DNA of 9,759 nt from NCBI GenBank assembly GCA_014860725.1, contig JACZJD010000280.1, forward strand, positions 1 through 9,759, written 5' to 3'. The position numbers and the translations under genes were made by a program. This document shows positions 1 to 5,646 of the stretch, in pieces (the stretch's first letter is position 1; every line of letters begins with the position of its first letter). The notes under the pieces were generated by a model. That model was not told the origin of the DNA. It saw nothing but the letters and a program-made list of their open reading frames with translations, and made no database searches. Source of the stretch: Aquamicrobium sp. (lineage in GTDB: Bacteria > Pseudomonadota > Alphaproteobacteria > Rhizobiales > Rhizobiaceae).

Positions 1-1
1 G

Positions 2-649
2 GCCGGCATCCTGCCCATCGGCATCTTCGCCGCCATCATGGGCCTGTTCATGACCGGCGTCACCAGCCTGGTCGAAAGCTCGGTCGTGGGGGCCGCGCTC
101 GCCATGCTGGCCGCGCTCGTCACCGGCCGCCTGAACCGCCGGGTGCTGGAGGATTCGACGCGCAACACGCTTGGCGTGTCCTGCATGTTCCTGTGGATCA
201 TCCTCGGTGCGCTGTGCTTCTCGTCGGTCTATGACGGGCTCGGCGCCGTGCGCGCCATCGAGGGCCTGCTGCTCCACACCTGGGACCTCGGCCGCTGGGA
301 GATCCTGATCGCGATGATGCTGTCCTTCGTCATCCTCGGCATCTTCCTCGACGACACCGCCATGCTCGTCATCGTCGCGCCGCTCTACATTCCGCTGGTC
401 AGGAGCCTCGGCTTCGATCCGATCTGGTTCGGCGTGCTCTACACCATCACCTGCCAGATCGCGTACATCACGCCGCCCTTCGGCTACAATCTGTTCCTGA
501 TGCGCGCCATGGCGCCGCCGGACATCTCGCTGGGCGACATCTACCGTTCGATCTGGCCGTTCTTTTTCCTGATGGTGCTGTCTATGGTCATCATCATGAT
601 CTTCCCGCAGATCGCGCTGTGGCTGCCGAACCTCTACACGGGCCGGTAG
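2..649 (+). CDS. TRAP transporter large permease (DctM family), C-terminal part
   Basis: This is the 3' end of the large membrane subunit of a tripartite ATP-independent periplasmic (TRAP) transporter. The subunit forms the ion-coupled channel that moves the solute delivered by the binding protein across the inner membrane. The reading frame is open from base 2, and 215 residues remain, roughly the last half of a typical 425-450 residue DctM protein. Hydrophobic helices fill the fragment. Family hallmarks seen are GVTSLVESS near residues 19-27 (the usual G-x-TPTEA-like loop, keeping the Glu), LGIFLDDTAM at about 112-121, the LGFDPIWFGVL segment at about 136-146, and TPPFGYNLFLM at about 157-167. 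The protein ends in a hydrophobic helix and a short tail. The binding-protein gene follows after 113 bp on the same strand, so the two almost certainly form one operon. The small DctQ subunit would lie upstream of the window. The substrate cannot be told from this part. Confidence 0.93.
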   Translation, partial: AGILPIGIFAAIMGLFMTGVTSLVESSVVGAALAMLAALVTGRLNRRVLEDSTRNTLGVSCMFLWIILGALCFSSVYDGLGAVRAIEGLLLHTWDLGRWEILIAMMLSFVILGIFLDDTAMLVIVAPLYIPLVRSLGFDPIWFGVLYTITCQIAYITPPFGYNLFLMRAMAPPDISLGDIYRSIWPFFFLMVLSMVIIMIFPQIALWLPNLYTGR

Positions 650-762
650 CGACCGCGGCGATGGGCGGGCGTCGGGAAGGATAACGAGACGCCGGAACGG
701 CGCACACGGGAAACCCGGCAATGGGGGCAGATGCTTCGGACAACCGCAATGGGAGAACCTGC

Positions 763-1830
763 ATGAGCACGAAACGCATCATCACCAAGCGCGACTTCCT
801 CAGGAAGGCCGGCGTCACCGGCGCCGGCGCGGTCGGCGCGACGGCGCTCGCCGCGCCCTATGTCAAGGCGCAGGCGCCGATCCGCTGGCGGCTGCAGACC
901 TATGCCGGCGCCTCGCTCGCCGAGCACGTCATCAAGCCGGCCATCGACGCCTTCAACAAGGCGGCCAACGGCGAGATGGTCATCGACCTCTACACCGCCG
1001 ACCAGCTCGTGCCGCAGGGCGAGCTGTTCCGCGCCGTCCAGACCGGCACCATCGACGCCGCGCAGTCCGACGACGATTCCGCGGCCTCGCCGGTCGACGT
1101 CGCCGTGTTCGGCGCCTACTTTCCCTTCGCCTCGCGCTACAGCCTCGACGTGCCGGTGCTGTGGGAATGGTACGGGCTGAAGGAGATCTGGGAGGAGGCC
1201 TATGCCGAGGTGCCGGGCGTGACCTGGCTGTCGACCGGCGCGTGGGACCCCTGCAACTTCGCCACCACCAAGCCCATCCGCTCGCTCGCCGACCTCCAGG
1301 GCCTGCGCGTCTTCACCTTCCCCACCGGCGGCCGCTTCCTCGAGCGTCTCGGCGTGGTGCCGGTGACGCTGCCGTGGGAGGACATCGAGGTGGCGATCCA
1401 GACCGGCGAGATCGACGGCGTCGCCTGGTGCGGCTCGACCGAGACCCACACGGTCGGCTGGGCCGACATCACCAAATACTACCTCACCAACAACATCAGC
1501 GGCGCGTGGGCCGGCTCCTACTTCGTCAACACCGACCGCTGGAACGAGGTGCCGGAGCATCTCCAGCAGATCTACAGGCTCACCATCGATTCCTCGCACT
1601 ACTACCGCCAGCACTGGTACTGGTGGGGCGAGGCGCACTACCGCACCAGCGGCGGCAAGCTCGAGCTGACCACCATTCCCGAGGAGGAGTGGAAGACGGT
1701 CGAGGATCAGGCAATGCAGTTCTGGGACGAGATCGCCGCCTCCAGCCCGCGCAACGCCCGCGTGGTCGAGATCCTGAAGAAATACGCCGAGACCATGCGC
1801 GCGGCCGGCGCGCCGTACCGCTACGGCTGA
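763..1830 (+). CDS. TRAP transporter substrate-binding protein (DctP family)
   Basis: This is a periplasmic solute receptor that hands its ligand to the TRAP permease encoded just upstream. I chose the ATG at 763 over the one at 721: GGGAG lies 7 nt upstream, and the protein then begins directly with a Tat-like signal. That signal has KRDFLRKAG at residues 9-17 (Lys-Arg instead of Arg-Arg), then a Gly/Ala-rich core, with probable cleavage after VKA at 34-36. The mature part shows the TRAP pattern: a start strand (IRWRLQTYAG), ADQLVPQGELFRAVQTGTID at 79-98, and PIRSLADLQGLR at 171-182. Next come LERLGVVPVTLPWEDIEVA at 193-211 and QTGEIDGV at 213-220. The GWADITKYY stretch at 232-240 resembles the mannitol/chloroaromatic (TakP/FcbT-like) branch. 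The length, 355 residues, is normal. The position where the family usually has the ligand-carboxylate Arg (GLK-x-R) seems to be Phe184 here. Residues 279-294 are unusually rich in Trp, Tyr and His. A terminator follows. Confidence 0.92.
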   Translation: MSTKRIITKRDFLRKAGVTGAGAVGATALAAPYVKAQAPIRWRLQTYAGASLAEHVIKPAIDAFNKAANGEMVIDLYTADQLVPQGELFRAVQTGTIDAAQSDDDSAASPVDVAVFGAYFPFASRYSLDVPVLWEWYGLKEIWEEAYAEVPGVTWLSTGAWDPCNFATTKPIRSLADLQGLRVFTFPTGGRFLERLGVVPVTLPWEDIEVAIQTGEIDGVAWCGSTETHTVGWADITKYYLTNNISGAWAGSYFVNTDRWNEVPEHLQQIYRLTIDSSHYYRQHWYWWGEAHYRTSGGKLELTTIPEEEWKTVEDQAMQFWDEIAASSPRNARVVEILKKYAETMRAAGAPYRYG

Positions 1831-1852
1831 GGCCGTTCCGATCGCGAAGAAA

Positions 1853-1880
1853 GGGGCCGGCCGCCGCGCCGGCCCTTTTT
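1853..1880 (+). terminator. Rho-independent terminator after the TRAP operon
   Basis: There is a perfect 8-bp G/C stem, GGGCCGGC at 1854-1861 and GCCGGCCC at 1868-1875, with a 6-nt loop, followed at once by five T residues (1876-1880). It begins 23 nt after the DctP stop codon. Read on the other strand, the same hairpin is followed by CTTTCTT, so it may also end the convergent Crp/Fnr transcript, though more weakly. Confidence 0.85.
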
Positions 1881-1911
1881 CTGTCCCTGCCGCCCGCTCG
1901 GCGCGAACGCC

Positions 1912-2613
1912 TCAGAGCGAGGCCGCCATCTGGATGCGCCCGTAGCACTCGCAGGCCCGGTCGAGCAGCCGGCCGCGGTCGATGACGCTGAGCGCGCCGC
2001 GATGGTAGGAGATCGCGCCCGTCTCCATCAGCTCGGAGCAGATGGCGTTGACCGTGGCGCGGCGCAGCGCCAGCAGCGTCGCCACCGTCTCCTGGGTGAT
2101 GTGAAAGGTGTCGCCCGCCACCCGGTCGTGGGCGTGCAGAAGCCAGCGCGACACCCGCTGCTCGGCCGAGTGCATGCTGGTGCAGGCGAGCGATTCCATG
2201 AGCTGCGCGATATGCGCCTTGGTGAAGCGCAGCATCGCCTCGCGCAGGCAGTCGAAGCGCGCCAGCGCGGCCTCCACCTCCGCGGCCGGCACCCACGAGG
2301 CGCGCCCCGCCACCTGCACCACCGATTGCCCGAGCACCGTCTTGCCGCCCATGGCGATGGCGAAGCCGACGAAGCCTTCCGGCCCGATCAGCGACTTCTC
2401 CACGCAGCGGCCGTTCTCCATCGTCGCGATCAGCGAGATGACGCCCTCGTGCGGGAACACGGCGTGGGTGACGACCGCGCCCTCCTCGAAGATGACGTCG
2501 CCGGGCTTCATCTCCCTGGTCTCGGCGCGCTCCTCGAGGAAGCTGCGCGCGTCCTGCGGCAGGGACAGGAGGATCCTGTTGAACGCCGGTCTCGGCGGAG
2601 AAGAGTTTGTCAT
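1912..2613 (-). CDS. Crp/Fnr-family transcriptional regulator
   Basis: This is a cytoplasmic DNA-binding regulator of 233 residues, a usual length. The N-terminal effector domain is a cyclic-nucleotide-type beta barrel at about 36-110 (MKPGDVIFEEG at 35-45, FPHEGVISLIATMENGR at 53-69, IGPEGFVG at 76-83). A long dimer helix spans about 112-145. The C-terminal winged helix has TQETVATLLALRRATVNAIC at 173-192. The cAMP-contacting segment of Crp (GE and RSA residues) is not conserved: that region reads GKTVLGQSVVQ. The five cysteines (70, 122, 144, 192, 222) do not form the FNR iron-sulfur pattern, so the ligand is unknown. The TSMHSAEQRVSRWLL segment (145-159) and the GPEGFVG barrel are typical of a large rhizobial subgroup with unassigned signals. 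The ATG at 2613 is the first in frame and has no clear Shine-Dalgarno. The gene is convergent with the TRAP operon and may or may not regulate it. Confidence 0.9.
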   Translation of the reverse strand: MTNSSPPRPAFNRILLSLPQDARSFLEERAETREMKPGDVIFEEGAVVTHAVFPHEGVISLIATMENGRCVEKSLIGPEGFVGFAIAMGGKTVLGQSVVQVAGRASWVPAAEVEAALARFDCLREAMLRFTKAHIAQLMESLACTSMHSAEQRVSRWLLHAHDRVAGDTFHITQETVATLLALRRATVNAICSELMETGAISYHRGALSVIDRGRLLDRACECYGRIQMAASL

Positions 2614-2654
2614 GGCGGGGCACCAGAGAACGGGGCATTTACTTTGGTGATACG

Positions 2655-2684
2655 AGTATACACATCATCGTTAATTTAAAATTA
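2655..2684 (-). promoter_or_regulatory. Probable promoter and operator of the Crp/Fnr gene
   Basis: On the minus strand TATACT (2655-2660) is a 5/6 match to a sigma-70 -10 box and lies about 42 nt before the ATG at 2613. Its expected -35 region (about 2678-2683, AATTTT) is poor but falls inside a perfect 13-bp palindrome, TAATTTAAAATTA (2672-2684). A weak -35 under a palindrome is what one expects for a promoter that needs or is blocked by a DNA-binding protein, possibly the gene's own product. The -10 is seen directly; the regulatory role is inference. Confidence 0.5.
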
Positions 2685-2740
2685 GCCATGATAATGTACG
2701 ATACCGTGCAGAAAACTCTGAACAGCGGCCTGTCTATTCA

Positions 2741-2788
2741 CGGCAGATCGCCTGCCGTCCGCGCCCGCGCGTGAGCGCGGGGCAGGCG
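2741..2788. repeat. Two mutually exclusive G/C-rich hairpins
   Basis: The outer stem CGCCTGCC (2749-2756) pairs with GGCAGGCG (2781-2788). Inside it CCGCGC (2765-2770) pairs with GCGCGG (2775-2780) around a GTGA loop. A second hairpin, CGGCAG (2741-2746) with CTGCCG (2752-2757), uses the same CTGCC bases, so only one can form at a time. No T-run follows on either strand. It lies 137 nt downstream of the PAS-protein stop codon, so it could slow or end that transcript, but it is not a classical intrinsic terminator. Confidence 0.45.
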
Positions 2789-2924
2789 GTTCCGGCGGGC
2801 CGTCGCCGTCCTTCTTGGAATTTCACTGCATGGACGAGCGCCCGCTCCGGCTTCCGCAAAGCCGCAACGGACGAGAATGCCGGGCGGGTTGGCCTGAGTT
2901 CGCCCGGGATCGGGAATGTGGTCT

Positions 2925-4181
2925 CTACCTGCTGTTTTCGATGTGCCTGATGTTGTCGCTGATCCTGTTGTTGACGTTCCAGATTTCGTTGAGGCCGGCC
3001 GACAGGTCGGCCTGCCCCTGCTCGAGATCGGAGATGAGCTCCCGGAACATGCCGTTATACATGTTCACGCTCTCGACCTTGCCCATGACGCGGACCGCCA
3101 CCAGCCCGGAAACGAGGCGTTTCATCTCGCCCGTCAGCTCGAAGAACCGTGCGATGCGCGCCTTGATCAGGTCGAACTTCTGCGCGGCGTGGGCGGCGTA
3201 GTCCTCGGTCTGGCGCAGCAGGCGCGCGGCCTCCTGCCGCCGCGCCACGTCCTCGCCGGAAATCTCCAGGTCGAAGAAGCGCGCCATCTCCTCCTGCAGC
3301 CGCGCCGTGCAGGCGAGGAACAGGCCGTCATTGACCGTCGAGAACACCTCCTCGGCGGCCGAATAGAGCTCCTGCAGGTTGCTGACGATCGATTCCGAAA
3401 TCCTGCCGTAGTTGGTCGAGATTTCGCCGATGGCGCGCCCCTCGTCGCCCATGCGCGCGGCCTGTATCCGCAGGTTGCTCGGCGTGTAGCGGAAGGCGGC
3501 GGTCAGCTCGAGCATGCGCGCCGTGGTGGCGAGGAGGATCTGCGCCGAGCGGGCGAGCTCGTCGAACTGGTCGAGCGCCGGCCAGCGGTTGCGCCCGACG
3601 GCGGCCTCGCGCGCCCGCATCTCCGCGCTCAGCGCCGCGGCCATGAACGCCGCATAGGTACCGAAGCCGCTGTCCTTCAGGCCCTTGAGCAGGCGCTGCG
3701 CGCTGTCGGCCGGCTTGCAATCGCTCTCGTTCTCCTGCGCCCGGATCGCGGCGTAGAGGCCGGAGGCCGCCGCGAACAGCGCGCTGGTCGGCTTCAGCCG
3801 CACCGAGAGGTAGCCGTCCTCGACCGGCGTGACCACGGCGTAGACCCAGTAGTGGCGGCCGTCCTTGGAGCGGTTCTTGACATAGGCCCCGACCGGCAGC
3901 CCGGACCTGATCCGCTCCCACAGCAGGAAGAAGACCGCGCGCGGCATGTCGGGATGGCGCACGATGTTGTGCGGCCGGTCCGTCATCTCCTCCCACGAAT
4001 ACTGGCTGACGCGCTGGAAGACGTCGTTGCCGGCGAGGATTCTTCCGCGCGTGTCCGTCCGGGAGAAGAAAAGCTCGTCCATCATGAACGGTACTTCATT
4101 CAGCGAGGAGTTTATGAGGAAGGAGCCGAGCTTTGCGTCCGGCTGCGTCGTTGGAAGTTCCGGCCTGTCCTGAGTCGTCAC
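2925..4181 (-). CDS. Soluble Aer-like PAS-domain protein with a diverged chemoreceptor-type helical region
   Basis: This is probably a cytoplasmic redox or oxygen sensor feeding a chemotaxis-like pathway. The GTG at 4181 gives 418 residues; GGGGG lies 7 nt upstream. The ATG at 4304 has no ribosome site and would add 41 Arg-rich residues, so I rejected it. Residues about 33-132 form a PAS domain that aligns without gaps to E. coli Aer: GND at 51-53, the RHPDMP block at 75-80, LWERI at 87-91, and VKNRSKDGRHYWV at 101-113. From memory of Aer, its flavin-pocket residues N34, R57, H58, D60, F66 and N85 are all kept, but Trp79 is Val97 here. There is no transmembrane segment and no HAMP domain. The rest is helical. 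Residues 236-249 (NLRIQAARMGDEGR) match the chemoreceptor tip pattern N-x-x-V-E-A-A-R-x-G-E-x-G-R. The rest of the signalling hairpin is unrecognisable. It lies alone between intergenic regions on both sides. Confidence 0.85.
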   Translation of the reverse strand: MTTQDRPELPTTQPDAKLGSFLINSSLNEVPFMMDELFFSRTDTRGRILAGNDVFQRVSQYSWEEMTDRPHNIVRHPDMPRAVFFLLWERIRSGLPVGAYVKNRSKDGRHYWVYAVVTPVEDGYLSVRLKPTSALFAAASGLYAAIRAQENESDCKPADSAQRLLKGLKDSGFGTYAAFMAAALSAEMRAREAAVGRNRWPALDQFDELARSAQILLATTARMLELTAAFRYTPSNLRIQAARMGDEGRAIGEISTNYGRISESIVSNLQELYSAAEEVFSTVNDGLFLACTARLQEEMARFFDLEISGEDVARRQEAARLLRQTEDYAAHAAQKFDLIKARIARFFELTGEMKRLVSGLVAVRVMGKVESVNMYNGMFRELISDLEQGQADLSAGLNEIWNVNNRISDNIRHIENSR

Positions 4182-4256
4182 CGCTTTGCCCCCGCGAAGC
4201 CGTTGCCGCCGATAGCCCGGACGCGACCGTGCGGCGGCGCTTCGCAAGCGCCCGCG

Positions 4257-4319
4257 CACAATGCGCCAAGGGGCGCGCAATGTGTACCAGGATAGGACAT
4301 CCACATTGCGTTAACGCAA
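4257..4319 (-). promoter_or_regulatory. Candidate operator cluster upstream of the PAS gene
   Basis: The 9-bp motif CACA(A/T)TGCG occurs three times: plus strand 4257-4265, minus strand 4276-4284 (reads CGCAATGTG on plus) and plus strand 4302-4310. The second and third make a perfect 9-bp inverted repeat with a 17-nt spacer. The third overlaps a perfect 14-bp palindrome, TTGCGTTAACGCAA (4306-4319). The cluster ends about 75 nt before the GTG start of the PAS gene. A TTGCGT/TATCCT pair on the minus strand with a 19-nt gap is the best promoter I can find and is weak. Binding by any named regulator is not established. Confidence 0.45.
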
Positions 4320-4398
4320 ATTCGGACGAAAAAACTCGGCAGATGACAAGTTTTTCGCCCGATGTGCGGGGCATCCGCCCATGCATGGAGAAGGAAGG

Positions 4399-4421
4399 GC
4401 GTCCGTCGCGACGACGGACGC
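4399..4421. repeat. 10-bp perfect hairpin downstream of the ABC operon
   Basis: GCGTCCGTCG (4399-4408) pairs with CGACGGACGC (4412-4421) across a 3-nt CGA centre. On the minus strand it is followed by a pyrimidine-rich CCTTCCTTCTCC, not a true T-run. It is the second hairpin met by transcription leaving the ABC operon. Confidence 0.4.
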
Positions 4422-4467
4422 GGGAGCCGCAGGCTGCGCGAAGGCCGGAAGGATGCCGGAAAGGGAC

Positions 4468-4498
4468 CGCCGCGGTTCCCGGCCCGGGAACCGCGGCG
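4468..4498 (-). terminator. Long hairpin, possible terminator of the ABC operon
   Basis: A perfect 15-bp inverted repeat with one central base: CGCCGCGGTTCCCGG (4468-4482) and CCGGGAACCGCGGCG (4484-4498). In RNA this gives about 13 bp with a 5-nt loop. It lies 56 nt past the binding-protein stop codon on the minus strand. Only GTCCCTTTCC follows, so the U-tract is poor. A terminator or a 3'-end stabiliser is the simplest reading. Confidence 0.5.
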
Positions 4499-4554
4499 AA
4501 AGCGGGGGAGGGCTGTCCGGCCGCCTCCGGCGGGCAGCCGAACGGCCGCGCGCG

Positions 4555-5574
4555 TCAGCCGGCCATCGCTTCCTTGTAGATGTCGGCGACGAAATATTCG
4601 GAGGCCGGCACCGGGTTCTCGATGCCGCCGGCCTCGACATAGAAGTCGGTCACCTGCTGCAGCCAGTTGACCACCGTGCCGTCGTCGTACTTCGCGACCC
4701 AGTCCGCGGCGGAGAACATCTCCTGCGCCTGATACTGCTCGGTGAGGTCGGCGAGCGGCACGTTGGGATAGTATTTCTCCTGCAGGATCTTCAGCGCCTC
4801 CTCGGAGGAGTTGAGCAGGAAGTCGTTGGCCGGCGCCCATGCCTTGACGATCTTCACCAGCGTCTCGCGGTTGCCGTCGAGGAACTCCTGCGTCGTCGCC
4901 CAGCCGCCCATGATCGCCGCTTCCGGATAGAAGGCCGAGGCGTCGATCAGCATCCTGGCGTCCGGCAGGTTGTCGCGGACCGAGACGTTGAACGGCACCC
5001 ACAGCGCCACCGCCGGCACGGCCCCCGAGATGAACGAGGTCACGGCGTCCGACATGCGCTGGTTGACGATCTCGACGTCCTCTCCCGGGATCACGCCGTT
5101 GGCGCGCAGCGCCCGGTCGAGGAAGACGTGCGCCGTCGTCCCCGTCGTCGTCGACAGCTTCTTGCCCTTGAGGTCCTCGAAGCTCGACACGCCGGCCGCG
5201 GGGTTGACCCACAGCTGCGCCGTCGCGCGCTCGACGTCGTTCATCAGGAACGCCTTGCCCTGCCCCCGCGCCGGGAAGTTGGAGATGACGGCGCCCGTCG
5301 CCAGCACGTCGATCGAGCCGCCGATCATCGCCTGGAACAGCTCCAGCCCGGTCGTGAACTGGGTGAAGGCCGGGGCGAGGCCCTGCTTGCCCCATTCGCC
5401 CATGTGGTCGGCCAGCCATATCTGGCCGTCGACGGCGAGTGTGTGCAGGTAGCCGACGCGCAGCGGCGTCTGCGCCCGCACGATGGCGGGCATCGACAGG
5501 CCGGCCGCCGCCACGGCGGCGCCGGTTCCGAGCAGAAGCCCCCGGCGGCTGATGCGGTGATGCGTGATCTTCAT
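4555..5574 (-). CDS. ABC transporter substrate-binding protein, nitrate/sulfonate/taurine (SsuA/NMT1-like) type
   Basis: This is the periplasmic receptor of the ABC importer encoded by the two genes before it in the operon. The ATG at 5574 has GGAGG 5 nt upstream; an in-frame GTG at 5586 overlaps that ribosome site and was rejected. The protein has 339 residues. It begins with a twin-arginine signal (SRRGLLLG at 9-16) with probable cleavage after VRA at 32-34. It then shows the SsuA/TauA pattern: LRVGYLHTLAVDGQIWLAD at 38-56, FTTGLELFQAMIGGSIDVL and a nearby VSSFEDLKGKKLSTTTG segment. The helical C-terminal half ends around PVPASEYFVADIYKEAMAG. It lacks the CCCFC motif of THI5-type pyrimidine proteins. 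The family binds nitrate, alkanesulfonates, taurine, pyrimidines or aromatic acids, so the ligand cannot be named. It sits 72 nt after the ATPase gene. The presence of a GntR-like repressor upstream hints at a carbon-source ligand. Confidence 0.92.
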   Translation of the reverse strand: MKITHHRISRRGLLLGTGAAVAAAGLSMPAIVRAQTPLRVGYLHTLAVDGQIWLADHMGEWGKQGLAPAFTQFTTGLELFQAMIGGSIDVLATGAVISNFPARGQGKAFLMNDVERATAQLWVNPAAGVSSFEDLKGKKLSTTTGTTAHVFLDRALRANGVIPGEDVEIVNQRMSDAVTSFISGAVPAVALWVPFNVSVRDNLPDARMLIDASAFYPEAAIMGGWATTQEFLDGNRETLVKIVKAWAPANDFLLNSSEEALKILQEKYYPNVPLADLTEQYQAQEMFSAADWVAKYDDGTVVNWLQQVTDFYVEAGGIENPVPASEYFVADIYKEAMAG

Positions 5575-5646
5575 GGTCTCCTCCACCCTTGGTTTTTCCG
5601 GAGCGCCGCGCGCGGCGGCCGGCGATCCGTCTCCTCGTTCCTCGCT

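Larger units (their letters stand above)
2614..2924. other. Intergenic region between the Crp/Fnr and PAS-protein genes
   Basis: This 311-bp stretch has no convincing gene. The part nearest the Crp/Fnr gene (about 2640-2725) is sharply AT-richer than the rest of the window and holds that gene's likely promoter and a 13-bp palindrome. The middle (2741-2788) holds two overlapping G/C-rich hairpins downstream of the PAS-protein gene. From about 2790 to 2924 I see nothing recognisable. Confidence 0.7.
4182..4554. other. Intergenic region upstream of the PAS gene and downstream of the ABC operon
   Basis: This 373-bp gap has no credible gene. The half nearest the PAS gene (about 4250-4361) holds repeated CACA(A/T)TGCG motifs, a 14-bp palindrome and an A/T-richer patch, which look like a control region. 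The other half (4399-4498) holds two long perfect hairpins just past the ABC binding-protein gene, which look like transcript-end structures. Confidence 0.7.

Noticed and set aside
721..762. Earlier ATG for the TRAP binding protein
   Set aside because: It would put 14 polar residues before the signal peptide; the ATG at 763 has a well-spaced GGGAG.
1912..2613. FNR-type oxygen sensor or cAMP-binding Crp
   Set aside because: The cysteines lack the FNR cluster spacing, and the cAMP-contact residues of Crp are not present, so only the general family is called.
4206..4220. Sigma-28-like GCCGATAG as a chemotaxis promoter
   Set aside because: It lies on the plus strand, the wrong way for the PAS gene, and no matching -35 element precedes it.
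4182..4304. Longer N-terminus of the PAS protein from ATG 4304
   Set aside because: There is no ribosome site before it, the added residues are Arg-rich and unlike a protein start, and it would place coding sequence across the repeated motifs and inverted repeat.
4306..4325. CtrA site (TTAA-N7-TTAA) upstream of the PAS gene
   Set aside because: The first TTAA (4311-4314) is followed 7 nt later by TCGG, not TTAA.
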